64,000 nt of DNA from Desulfobacterium sp. (GTDB taxonomy: Bacteria > Desulfobacterota > Desulfobacteria > Desulfobacterales > Desulfobacteraceae), in contig JAEINR010000002.1 in NCBI GenBank assembly GCA_016342325.1, positions 124,001 through 188,000 of the forward strand, in the 5' to 3' direction. Made by a program: the position numbers and the translations under genes. Positions within the stretch are counted from its first letter, which is position 1. Every line of letters starts with the position of its first letter. The notes under the pieces were generated by a model that was not told the DNA's origin, did no database searches, and saw only the letters and a program-made list of their open reading frames with translations. Shown here piece by piece: positions 26,287 through 34,826 of this stretch.

Positions 26287-26363
26287 CTTCTTAGCTCTGA
26301 TTTCCGCGTTATTTTGGCAAGAAAATCAGAGAACTTCTCTGGTTCTGGCTTGTCCAGGTTAAG
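26284..26363 (-). repeat. Dispersed two-hairpin repeat, copy B
   Basis: Reverse orientation relative to copy A: TAGCTTCTTAGCTCTGATTT, then a GTTATTTTGGCAAGAAAATC core, then GGTTCTGGCTTGTCCAGGTT. The kinase stop codon TAG coincides with the repeat edge. CTGATTT...AAAATCAG and CTGGCTTGTCCAG form the two stems. Confidence 0.85.
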
Positions 26364-26368
26364 GCTTG

Positions 26369-26409
26369 CCCTTTCCGGACCCCGTCCCCCTGGCGGGGTC
26401 TGGAAAGGG
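26369..26409. terminator. Strong hairpin between convergent genes
   Basis: CCCTTTCCGGACCCCG, a 9-base loop, then CGGGGTCTGGAAAGGG: 16 paired bases with one G-U pair. It sits between the convergent kinase gene and pyrE and is the likely bidirectional terminator, although no T-run follows. Confidence 0.55.
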
Positions 26410-26420
26410 GGACGGGTCTC

Positions 26421-27089
26421 CTATTCAGCGCCGTAGGCCTCTGAATAACGGTTCAGTTTTTCAAGCATTGCATCGTCAATGACAATGGTTCCATTGATGG
26501 GTCTGTTGTGGAGAAAGGTTTTGATCTCGCTGATGGTAACGATGGAAAAAACGGGAATGCCAAGCCCCTCCTCCACCTCTTTGAGGGCATTCTTCTCTGT
26601 CTTGCCCTTTTCCTGGCGGTTGACACTGATCACAATCCCCTTGACCCTGGGGTTTTTGTTCTCTTTTAATACCTCGATGGATTCGCGGATCGCCTTGCCT
26701 GAGGTGATGACATCGTCCACCAGGATCAGCTCCGTTGAAGGGGTCAGGTCCATGCCCACAAGGGTGCTTTTATCGGCATAGGTCTTTGCCTCTTTTCGGT
26801 TGAACACATACCCCTTGTCGATGCCCTCCATGCTCAACCCCACGGCCGTGGCAACGCACAAGGGGATCCCCTTGTATGCCGGCCCGTAGATGGCGTCGAA
26901 GTCGTCCTTGAAATGCTCTGTTACGGCCTTGGCATAGTAGGTGCCCAGCTCTTTTATTTTGTTTCCGGTATCAAACATGCCTGTATTGATGAAATACGGG
27001 GCGGTTCGGCCGCTTTTTAAAGTAAATTCGCCAAATTTGATGGCATCGCACTTTACAAGAAATTCAATAAATCGTTCTTTATACCCCAT
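26421..27089 (-). CDS. pyrE: Orotate phosphoribosyltransferase
   Basis: A 222-residue enzyme that makes orotidine 5'-phosphate from orotate and PRPP in pyrimidine synthesis. The PRPP-binding signature LILVDDVITSGKAIRE and the N-terminal FTLKSGRTAPYFINTG (orotate loop) are both present. Length is normal. It follows pyrK on the minus strand, with repeat copy C placed in the 107-bp gap. SD GGAGA precedes the start. Confidence 0.95.
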   Translation of the reverse strand: MGYKERFIEFLVKCDAIKFGEFTLKSGRTAPYFINTGMFDTGNKIKELGTYYAKAVTEHFKDDFDAIYGPAYKGIPLCVATAVGLSMEGIDKGYVFNRKEAKTYADKSTLVGMDLTPSTELILVDDVITSGKAIRESIEVLKENKNPRVKGIVISVNRQEKGKTEKNALKEVEEGLGIPVFSIVTISEIKTFLHNRPINGTIVIDDAMLEKLNRYSEAYGAE

Positions 27090-27113
27090 TATAGGTCTCC
27101 AAAGTCAATGTGA

Positions 27114-27190
27114 TTAAGTTCTTATCCCTGACGTTCGTGTTATTTTGGCAAGAAAATCAGAAAATACGTTGGTCCTGGCTTGTTCAGGTT
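27114..27190 (-). repeat. Dispersed two-hairpin repeat, copy C
   Basis: Reverse-orientation copy with TTCGTGTTATTTTGGCAAGA and GGTCCTGGCTTGTTCAGGTT. It lies between pyrK and pyrE and ends six bases from the pyrK stop. The sequence has diverged in places from copies A and B. Confidence 0.8.
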
Positions 27191-27195
27191 CGGAT

Positions 27196-27996
27196 TTAAA
27201 CAGATCGCCAGGAAAAATAGTCGGTAAGCGAGACCTCTTTCCCGGACTTCAGCAGGGCTTTCTTATTAAAATCGTCCAGGGTCCTGAGCCGTTGGGATTC
27301 AAAAACAGGCCCGTCAACACAAACCCGTTCTTTCCCGCACACACAGGCACCGCACACTCCAAAGCCGCATCGCATATAGCGTTCCAGGGAGACCTGGCAC
27401 CTGACAGAATTGGCTTCGCACAGGTCAAACACCTTTTTCATCATCACTTCCGGGCCGCAGGCGTAGACCATGTCAAACATGTTTTTTGCCATGGCGTCTG
27501 CCAAGGCGTCCGTCACAAACCCTTTTTGGCCGAAACTGCCGTCATCCGTACTATAGAGAACGTCAGCCGTTTTGAATCTGTCTTTGAAAAGCAGATAGTC
27601 ATCGCTCCGTGCCCCCTGGATGATGGTTTTGCTGCAGGGCACGGATTCGATCATGGGCGCTAAAGGAGCCATCCCGCACCCGCCTGCCACAAAACAGACA
27701 CTGGCGTGGGCTTCAAAGGAGAAGCCGTTACCAAAGGGGCCCCGGACCCCCACAAGGTCGCCTGGCTTCAATGCCACGGCCCGTTGGGAAAATTTGCCCT
27801 TGGCCTCAATCGTGATCCCAAACCGTTCTTTTGAATGAAAGGAAACCGTATAGGGCTTTTCATCGATTTCAGGCAGCCACACCATGATAAATTGACCTGG
27901 GCGGAACGCTATCCCATGGTTGAAAAAGAGGGTGGCATAGTTTTCGTTATGGTGCTGAACCTGGTCGATTTTCAGCATTACGGGTTTTTTTTCCAT
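27196..27996 (-). CDS. pyrK: Dihydroorotate dehydrogenase B, FAD/2Fe-2S electron transfer subunit
   Basis: The start is set at ATG 27996 (MEKKPVML) because GGAAGGA lies 9 bases upstream; the longer track ORF would overlap pyrD. The 266 residues carry the FAD-binding region (RPGQFIMVWLPEIDEKPYTVS), an NAD-binding CFVAGGCGMAPLAPM, and the 2Fe-2S cysteines in CGFGVCGACVCG. The subunit passes electrons between NAD and the catalytic PyrD. It sits directly downstream of pyrD. Confidence 0.93.
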   Translation of the reverse strand: MEKKPVMLKIDQVQHHNENYATLFFNHGIAFRPGQFIMVWLPEIDEKPYTVSFHSKERFGITIEAKGKFSQRAVALKPGDLVGVRGPFGNGFSFEAHASVCFVAGGCGMAPLAPMIESVPCSKTIIQGARSDDYLLFKDRFKTADVLYSTDDGSFGQKGFVTDALADAMAKNMFDMVYACGPEVMMKKVFDLCEANSVRCQVSLERYMRCGFGVCGACVCGKERVCVDGPVFESQRLRTLDDFNKKALLKSGKEVSLTDYFSWRSV

Positions 27997-28036
27997 TGTT
28001 ATGATTCCTTCCTGTTGCGGCATGCAAGCGCCCAGG

Positions 28037-28939
28037 TTACCCATGGGCCGCACCCCTTATCTCTTCAAGTGTTGCGCCGTGGTCGTCAAGCCATTGGGCA
28101 AGCTCCCGGGTGATGGTTGAAAATACATCGATTCCCCTGGATTTAACGGCGCTGCCAACGCCCACCAGGGTGGCGCCTGCCATGATCATTTCAACGGCAT
28201 CCCTGCCCGTGGTGACGCCGCCAAGGCCGATGACGGGAAGGGTGGTCTGTTGGCAGATCTCATAGACACAGCGCACGGCAATGGGGCGTATCATGGGGCC
28301 GGAGAGCCCCCCCTTCTTATACGCAAGGATGGGTTTTCGACTTTCAATGTCAATGAGCATGCCCGGCCCTGCCGTATTGATCGCACAGAGTGCATCGGCC
28401 CCGGCATCTTCGCACGCTTTTGCAATTTCACCAATGGACAGGGCCTGGGGGGTTAGCTTTGGAATCACTGGGATCGATCCTGTCACCCGTTTAACCGCGC
28501 TGACAACATCAAAGCTCGATGTCGGGTTGGTGCCAAAGAGCATCCCGTGCTTTTCGGAATTTGGACATGAGATATTGAGCTCGATAAAATCAGGGTTTTT
28601 CTCTGCCACAAACTTTGCCACCTCAACAAACTCGGAAACAGAGCCGCCATAGATGCTGGCATTCAAGGGAAATGCCCTTTTTTCGAGGGCCTTCCACTCT
28701 TCATCCATATCACGATACCCGGGGGTGGGAAGCCCCACGGCATTGATCAGGCCGTGGCCGAGATCGATCACCGTGGGGTTGTTATGGCCGTCACGGGGGG
28801 CGGGCCCGATGGATTTCATGGTGACGATTCCACATCCAGCCCCATGGACCCGTTCTAAAATGTCAAAGCTGTTGCCAAGTATGCCGGAGGCCAGAACCGT
28901 CGGGCTTTTTAGTTGTTTTCCTAGGAAATTTACGTTCAT
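28037..28939 (-). CDS. pyrD: Dihydroorotate dehydrogenase B, catalytic subunit
   Basis: A 300-residue FMN enzyme oxidising dihydroorotate to orotate. The N-terminus VNFLGKQLKSPTVLASGILG and the segment IELNISCPNSEKHG (active-site Cys in the class 1B loop) are characteristic, as is PVIGLGGVTTGRDAVEMI at the FMN phosphate site. It forms the PyrDK complex with the next gene. The promoter must lie in the 305-bp divergent region toward the FapA-like gene. Confidence 0.95.
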   Translation of the reverse strand: MNVNFLGKQLKSPTVLASGILGNSFDILERVHGAGCGIVTMKSIGPAPRDGHNNPTVIDLGHGLINAVGLPTPGYRDMDEEWKALEKRAFPLNASIYGGSVSEFVEVAKFVAEKNPDFIELNISCPNSEKHGMLFGTNPTSSFDVVSAVKRVTGSIPVIPKLTPQALSIGEIAKACEDAGADALCAINTAGPGMLIDIESRKPILAYKKGGLSGPMIRPIAVRCVYEICQQTTLPVIGLGGVTTGRDAVEMIMAGATLVGVGSAVKSRGIDVFSTITRELAQWLDDHGATLEEIRGAAHG

Positions 28940-29244
28940 AAAACCTATTACCCCATGTTAATCATGTTGTCATTGCCTTGTATGTTGGGGGCAATCATAC
29001 AACAAAACGTGCCATCAATCCATTAAACAAACCAATATCAACATCAATCTTTGCCTTTGCCCTGGGCTGTGGCGATCCTGTTCGACTGGAGGGGGATTCA
29101 AGGGGTTTGCTTGGTTTTAGAAAAAAACGTTGAAGAATCTCTGATAATGCTGGATATTACAGGGATAAACCCTTAAACCCAGTAACTCATATTCGGGGAT
29201 ACCAGGATTGGCGATTCCATCCTGCCCCTGTAAAAAGGTTTTTT
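28940..29244. other. Divergent promoter region between pyrD and the FapA-like gene
   Basis: About 305 bp, AT-rich near pyrD, with no ORF of coding character. No convincing -35/-10 pair or operator could be picked out. AAAAAGG lies before the ATG at 29245. Confidence 0.4.
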
Positions 29245-31671
29245 ATGAGCAAAACCCAGGCCATCACGACCATTGACAGGGAGAACCGCAGCCTTGTCGA
29301 CTTGGCGGTGCGCTGTAAGTTGGTCACCCCTGAACAGGAGCAGGCGATCCTGACGGAACTGATCCGGGAGCTCCAGATCGATCCTGGCTTTTCCGTGTTG
29401 AACATCTTCAGGCGCCACGACTACCTCTCCCACAGTGATATCGATTTCCTGTTTGCTGTTCAGGATCACCTGGAGGTCAAGCTTTTGGACAAGCGGTTCG
29501 GCAAGCTTGCCATTGCCAACCGGTTCACCGATTTCGAGACCGTGGAAAAGGCCCTGGACTTTCAGGCAATGCACTTCAGAAAGACCCGGGAGAACAAGCT
29601 GATCGGCGATATCCTCCTGGCCAACCAGGAGATTACCCTGGCGGATCGCACCGCCGTGCTCCTGACCCAGGACCGCATCAAGGATGAGTTCCTGGCCGAG
29701 GCCATGAACCAACTGGCCGGATCCGAGCTCGAGCGCATCGACATCAACAAGCGATTCGGTGTCATTGCCGTCAAGAAGGGCTATGTCACCATCCAGGAGA
29801 TCAACCAGGCCCTGAAACAGCAGAAGGCAGAGGCAGGGGAGGGCAAGGCCCGGCGTTACCTGGGGGAGATCCTCAAGGAGGCGTTCGGCCTCAGCGACCA
29901 GAACGTCATTTCCATCCTCCACGAACAGAAGGCCTATGAGAAGCAGCGGCTTGACCTGGAGAGGTCCCTGCACCTCTATAATTCGGAAATCAAGATGAAC
30001 CAGCGCCTGGGACAGCTGTTTGACTACCGTATCCCACGGACAAAGCTTGAGGCCTTTGTTGTCAAGAGATCGGAGCTGCTCGAAGAGATCTCCGTGCACA
30101 ATCTTCAAAACTGGATCAAGCTTGCCGGCATCCGATTCGGGATCGTCAAGGACAAAGAGATCGAAACCTTTCTTTCTGACGGGGAACCTGGAGAGGCGTT
30201 CCTGATCGCCCAGGGCTATCCGCCGGAGCCGGGCGGGGACGGTTCCCTGGAATTTTTATTCAACACCGATTACTCTTCCCAGGAGGGCGATGTTGATTCG
30301 GCCCAGGTTCCCTTTGTTAAAAAGGGGGCGCTGATTGCCAGAAGAACGCCCCACCTGGAGGGTAAGCCGGGCAGGGATGTGTTTGGGAATGCCATCTACC
30401 CGGAGAAGGTGAATCCCTGTTACCTGGGTAAGGGAACCGGTGTGGAGAGCGTTGACGACCTTTCCTATGTTGCGACCATTGACGGAAATCCGGCCCTCTA
30501 CCGGGAGCGGACCCTGTTTGTCACCCCCTCGGTGATGGATCCTCCCCTCAGGAGAATCGAGGGGGATGTGCTGGAGCACACCTTTGACGACCACAAGTTC
30601 TATAACCTTGTGATCACGGGGACGGTCTGCCACGGTGCCTCTGTTCTCTGCAACCGGCTGATGGTGGGGCAGGATGTTTTGGGACGGGTGGTTGCCTCGG
30701 GAAGCGTGGAGATCAAGGGCGGCGTGGGAGAGGGCATCACCCGGATGAATGTGGCAAGGGAGCTGGCCGAGATCGATGCCCAGGGCAGCGTGGTGGTGAG
30801 CCGGAACATCGAAAACGCAAAGATCGTCACCACGGGTAGCTTCCAGGCGATCGGGGCGGATGTGATTTCGTCGGTGATCCTTGCCCAGCGGGGGATTGTT
30901 CTTAAAAATGTCTATTCCAGCGGCAAGGGTTCCTCCATCCTGAGGATCGGCCGCCACGAAACCGACAGGCTGGTGGAACTCACCCAGCTCCTTGAGCACA
31001 AGGAACAAAGCCTTCGGACCCTTAGGCACGAAGAGGAGCTCGAAGGGATGGTGGCCCGGCTCCAGCACCAGGTCAAGGTGCAGGAGGAGTACGAAGAGCG
31101 CCAGAGCGCCCTTGGCTTTTTGCGATCCATGCTGGAGAGCGCCGACATCGAAACCCCGGCTGTCCTGGACGATTTGCTGATCAATTTCAAGGGGGGTCTC
31201 GGTTTCTCCCGGGGGGGCCAAGTCCACCAGTTTCTTATCGGGATCGTGGAACGGTTCCACAGGGTCCCCCTGGAGCAGAAACAGAAGGGTGTTCAATCCC
31301 TTATTGACAAGAATTCAGGGATGTACCGGGCTGCGGTGAACGCCTCCGGGCGGATGGAAGCCGACTACCAGGCGAGTCTGGGCGTCATCGAGCAGCGCAT
31401 GGCCACCTACGGCAAGGAGATCGAGATCCTTGAAAAGGAGATCGCGGATCTGTCCATTGAAAAGGACTTTTTCCTCATGGACCAGGAAAAGGGTTTTTTG
31501 CCCTTTAGCCCGGAGATCAAGGTTAAAAATAAGATCGAGCAGGGAACCATTGTTAAGGGAGAGCGCTCCTCCCTTGTGATAGAGCGGACCATGTACGGGG
31601 TCAAGTTGCAGGAGATAAAGGTTCCCGATTCAGAGGAGACAACCTTCGTCATTCAAGGGTACTTTGAATGA
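29245..31671 (+). CDS. FapA/DUF342 family protein with type II secretion ATPase-like N-terminal repeats
   Basis: An 808-residue cytoplasmic protein. The N-terminal ~300 residues have repeated segments such as RFGVIAVKKGYVTIQEINQAL and GEILKEAFGLSDQNV, resembling the MshEN/GspE N-terminal repeats that can bind c-di-GMP. The middle region (ARRTPHLEGKPGRDVFGN, then VVASGSVEIKGGVGEGITRM) is the DUF342/FapA beta-helix, and a coiled coil follows (about 570-720). FapA-type proteins are linked to polymer assembly, flagella or cell-envelope processes, but function is poorly known. It converges on the acyltransferase-PilZ gene, with only 14 bases between stops. Confidence 0.82.
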   Translation: MSKTQAITTIDRENRSLVDLAVRCKLVTPEQEQAILTELIRELQIDPGFSVLNIFRRHDYLSHSDIDFLFAVQDHLEVKLLDKRFGKLAIANRFTDFETVEKALDFQAMHFRKTRENKLIGDILLANQEITLADRTAVLLTQDRIKDEFLAEAMNQLAGSELERIDINKRFGVIAVKKGYVTIQEINQALKQQKAEAGEGKARRYLGEILKEAFGLSDQNVISILHEQKAYEKQRLDLERSLHLYNSEIKMNQRLGQLFDYRIPRTKLEAFVVKRSELLEEISVHNLQNWIKLAGIRFGIVKDKEIETFLSDGEPGEAFLIAQGYPPEPGGDGSLEFLFNTDYSSQEGDVDSAQVPFVKKGALIARRTPHLEGKPGRDVFGNAIYPEKVNPCYLGKGTGVESVDDLSYVATIDGNPALYRERTLFVTPSVMDPPLRRIEGDVLEHTFDDHKFYNLVITGTVCHGASVLCNRLMVGQDVLGRVVASGSVEIKGGVGEGITRMNVARELAEIDAQGSVVVSRNIENAKIVTTGSFQAIGADVISSVILAQRGIVLKNVYSSGKGSSILRIGRHETDRLVELTQLLEHKEQSLRTLRHEEELEGMVARLQHQVKVQEEYEERQSALGFLRSMLESADIETPAVLDDLLINFKGGLGFSRGGQVHQFLIGIVERFHRVPLEQKQKGVQSLIDKNSGMYRAAVNASGRMEADYQASLGVIEQRMATYGKEIEILEKEIADLSIEKDFFLMDQEKGFLPFSPEIKVKNKIEQGTIVKGERSSLVIERTMYGVKLQEIKVPDSEETTFVIQGYFE

Positions 31672-31685
31672 ATCCGTGTGTGGGC

Positions 31686-33431
31686 TCACCGGTAGTTGGC
31701 TGGAACCCTTGAACATACCGTTTCCCCTGGTAGTGAAAAACCAGGGCTTTCGATTGTTCCATCCAGGAGGCGCTCCAGGGGGTTCAGGGAGAGTCCCGTT
31801 ACAATGAGGTTGACAACGGCCTCCTGGAGCTGGCGGCAGCACGCCTTGGCAAAAACAGGCTTTGGGTTGTTCGTTTCGTCATATCCAAGTCGCTTGAGTA
31901 GTGTCCTTACCTTTTCTCCCCTGGAAAGCTGTACCCCGGCAAACCGTCCCTGTCTCCACACCATCCGCCCCTCTATGGGCTCCTGGTGGCCGGTTAGATG
32001 AAAGAGGATAGAGACCTTTTTCAACCCCTCTTTTAATGTCCTGGGCAGACCCGTAAGGCGGACGCCCTCCAGGCTGATGTTTACCGAGTGACAGGGTATG
32101 GGGGCATGGCCGGCAAGGCGCAGGGTGCAACTCTGTATGCATTCATGGACATTGCTACGTCTTCTGTTGCCTGAATTGAGGGCAACCGCTCCGTGGCCTT
32201 TGTCCCCAAGGATCGCGTCCACAAGGGAGGTGACGATATTTTTCGGTCCGAATTCGATGAACCGGGATCCGCCTGCCGTGTAAATGTTTTCTATCTGCTC
32301 TTTAAATCGAATAGGCCTCACAATTTGCTCGATCAACATCTCTTTGACGGCATGGGGGTCCTCGGGATATGGGGCTGCGGTGACATTGGAATAGACCGGT
32401 ATCTTCGGGGGGGTAAACGGTGTGTCGTGAACATGTTCTGCAAAAATCCGCCGGGCATTCTCCATAAACGGCGAGTGGAACGCGCCTGAAACCGAAAGCA
32501 TATAGGCGGCCCACCCCCTGTCCTGGAATATGTACTGCAGTTCTTGAAGCCGCTTCTTAAGGCCTGCCAGGACAACCTGATTCTTGGAATTCCATGCCTC
32601 CACAAACACATTCTCCACGGTTTCGACCTTTGCCGTTATTGCATCCACATCTCCGGTGACGGCCATCATGGCTTCGGCTTCCTCCGAGACCCCATTGGCT
32701 TGGGACATGGCACGGCCCCGGCATCTGACCAAGTCAAAGAAGTGTTCATCAGACAGGGCTCCTGCCCCCCACAGGGCGGGAAGTTCTCCGCAACTCATGC
32801 CCGCCGTCATCTGTGTTTCAAGCCCCAGGCGCTCCAAGATCCGGTAGAGCGCCGGGTTGAAGACGCCAATGGCCGGTTGGGTATATTCGGTTCGCTTCAG
32901 GGTGTTTTCAGACAGGATCACCTCCTCTTTGCTCAGGCGATGGTTCGGAAACAGGATGGTTGAAATGGGCGTTAGTCCGATTTCTTCAAGAAGGCTGTCC
33001 ATGTGGTAATACCCCTGTTTGATGAACGGGAAAAGGGTTTGAAGTGAGCTCCCCATCTCTGTGTACTGGCCTCCCTGGCCCGAGAACAGGGCCACGGTTT
33101 TTCCCGTCGGGTCCAATCCTGTTTGCCGGTAAAAGATCCCCCTGGGATGCGTCCAACTTTTTGTTGTCGGGTCAAGGGTCAGAAAATCGGCGATACGCTG
33201 TAGTGACTCAATGGCATCTTCCCGGGTCTCGGCGACAAAACCGGCTCTGGCAGAGCCCCATGGGATCGGTGGATCTGCTTTGCCGGTTTTTAACCGAGAG
33301 TATACAGCCTGGCCGGTTTCCGATGTCAATTCAGATTTCAGGGTGTGGCAACGGAATAGCAGATGGGAGGGAGATACCGCAGATAGCAGCACGCTTGTTC
33401 CCATGTAGGACTCCTTTGCGATGGATCTCAT
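31686..33431 (-). CDS. Acyltransferase (malonyl-transacylase type) fused to a PilZ domain
   Basis: A 581-residue protein. Residues ~115-410 are a polyketide-synthase/FabD-type acyltransferase: VALFSGQGGQYTEMG, the nucleophile region AGMSCGELPALWGAGAL and the histidine loop VSGAFHSPFMENA. The usual GHSxGE reads GMSCGE, so the histidine before the serine is Met. The C-terminal ~130 residues resemble PilZ, a c-di-GMP-binding fold, with CHSVNISLEGVRLTG matching the [DN]xSxxG motif; the upstream RxxxR motif is not obvious. Two starts have good ribosome sites (33431 and 33404). No ketosynthase or ACP is nearby. A c-di-GMP-controlled acyl transfer is the inferred role. Confidence 0.78.
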   Translation of the reverse strand: MRSIAKESYMGTSVLLSAVSPSHLLFRCHTLKSELTSETGQAVYSRLKTGKADPPIPWGSARAGFVAETREDAIESLQRIADFLTLDPTTKSWTHPRGIFYRQTGLDPTGKTVALFSGQGGQYTEMGSSLQTLFPFIKQGYYHMDSLLEEIGLTPISTILFPNHRLSKEEVILSENTLKRTEYTQPAIGVFNPALYRILERLGLETQMTAGMSCGELPALWGAGALSDEHFFDLVRCRGRAMSQANGVSEEAEAMMAVTGDVDAITAKVETVENVFVEAWNSKNQVVLAGLKKRLQELQYIFQDRGWAAYMLSVSGAFHSPFMENARRIFAEHVHDTPFTPPKIPVYSNVTAAPYPEDPHAVKEMLIEQIVRPIRFKEQIENIYTAGGSRFIEFGPKNIVTSLVDAILGDKGHGAVALNSGNRRRSNVHECIQSCTLRLAGHAPIPCHSVNISLEGVRLTGLPRTLKEGLKKVSILFHLTGHQEPIEGRMVWRQGRFAGVQLSRGEKVRTLLKRLGYDETNNPKPVFAKACCRQLQEAVVNLIVTGLSLNPLERLLDGTIESPGFSLPGETVCSRVPANYR

Positions 33432-33515
33432 TTAACCGCCTCCTTATGATTTTTATGGTTTGCTGGGGACGTTCTGTTTGTAACGGGTTTTTTAATATAA
33501 GGACGATGGCATCAT

Positions 33516-33804
33516 CCACTGTCATATGCTGTGCAGTATGGCGGATGGCTTGAAATTGAAATTGATAAGGGTAAAGGCTTTAATATTGACTTAATCCGAC
33601 ATTGAGCATATCATAGATAATCATTCAAAAAAAGGTCTGGACATTTATCGGTATGGATGCTGCGACTTTGTCCCAGGTTTTTTAGATTACACCGACTCCC
33701 ATTTCGTCCTGCTGATCTTTTCGCAAAAGCAAAACGTGTTTTGTGTGGAATACCCTGTCTACGATATCCTTAACAGGATCTTAAGAAAAATCTGTATCCC
33801 ATAG
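33516..33804 (+). pseudogene. Frameshifted remnant of an unknown small protein
   Basis: Two adjacent plus-strand frames read as protein but lack a usable start. One encodes YGGWLEIEIDKGKGFNIDLI and ends in TGA at about 33603. The next frame continues from the same point with IEHIIDNHSKKGLDIYRYGC and, further on, SHFVLLIFSQKQNVFCVEYP to a stop at 33804. Joining them by one frame shift gives a continuous ~95-residue product. No family is recognised. The remnant lies in the divergent gap between the AT-PilZ gene and the binding protein gene. Confidence 0.45.
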
Positions 33805-33875
33805 TTACGATGGTTGCCTTCGGTTTGGGATGGGGGGAACCATGTTCGTTTAATGCAAATCACCAGGAGGGTAAG

Positions 33876-34814
33876 ATGATGAAATCAAGGCGTTTTTTGT
33901 TGTTGATCGTACTCGTGATGTGCTGTTTCGTGTCAACGGCCAATGCCGTTGAAATAGGTCTTGTCTGGGCAGGGAAATCGGGTATGGCAACCCGGGTAGT
34001 GGCAGGGTTTGAAGCAGGAATGAACACGCTTGCACCCCAGGTAAGGGTTGAGTACAGAAAGGCGCTTTCTTCCATTGACGCGCTTGCACAGGTGGTAAAA
34101 GAATGGGAGGGACAAAAGAGCGGGATCGTCGTGCTGCGCTCCAATGGGGCAAAATGGCTGGCAGGTAACCCCCTTGCCGTTCCAACGTTTATCGGTGGCT
34201 GTAACAATCCAAAACAGCTTGGGGTTGTTCAGAATCTCGAATCCCCGGAAAAAAACATCACCGGCGTCACCTATTTTCTGCCGGTGGAAACCCAGTTTGA
34301 TATCTTTCAGTCCATGCTGCCTGATATGACGTCGGTTCTTTTGCTCCTGGGCAGTGGAAATCCGTCTGCCGAAGTTGACCGGGAGGGGACGAAAACGGTC
34401 TGCCGTAACCTTGCTCTCTCCTACCGGGAGGTGGAGTGCCTTGGCGTCAATGACGCCTTAAAGGCGGTCAGGGCCGTTGACAGCAACCAAACAACCGTGG
34501 TCATCGGAAATCAAAGCCTTCTTTTTGACAGGGCCGATGAAATCGTTGCCGCGGCAGGAAATATCCCGGTGGTTTCCTATTCGGACAGGGCTGTGAAACT
34601 GGGGGCCCTGGGCGGATTTGTTGCCGATGATAACAAGCTTGGGCACATGCTTGCGGAATCTGTTGTGGATGTCCTTGTCAATGGGAAATCCATCAGGGGC
34701 ACCCCCATAAAGTTTGATCAGGACCCCAGGTTTTTCGTCAATCTGAAAACAGCTGAAAAATTGGGCATTGATCTGCCCTATTCTGTCCTGTCGGCCGCAA
34801 CCATTATCGAATAA
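33876..34814 (+). CDS. ABC-type substrate-binding protein (TrpX/ABC_sub_bind family)
   Basis: The start is moved to ATG 33876 (MMKSRRFLLLIVLVMCCFVS), with AGGAGG six bases upstream. The 312-residue protein has a signal peptide cleaved near ANAVE and two Rossmann-like lobes: IGLVWAGKSG opening, VPTFIGGCNNP, VLLLLGSGNPS and GGFVADDNKLGHML. This family binds aromatic amino acids or similar ligands for ABC importers. No permease or ATPase follows; the next gene, 12 bases on, is a chemoreceptor. That suggests the protein presents its ligand to the receptor. Confidence 0.82.
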   Translation: MMKSRRFLLLIVLVMCCFVSTANAVEIGLVWAGKSGMATRVVAGFEAGMNTLAPQVRVEYRKALSSIDALAQVVKEWEGQKSGIVVLRSNGAKWLAGNPLAVPTFIGGCNNPKQLGVVQNLESPEKNITGVTYFLPVETQFDIFQSMLPDMTSVLLLLGSGNPSAEVDREGTKTVCRNLALSYREVECLGVNDALKAVRAVDSNQTTVVIGNQSLLFDRADEIVAAAGNIPVVSYSDRAVKLGALGGFVADDNKLGHMLAESVVDVLVNGKSIRGTPIKFDQDPRFFVNLKTAEKLGIDLPYSVLSAATIIE

Positions 34815-34826
34815 GTGGAGTCAGCC

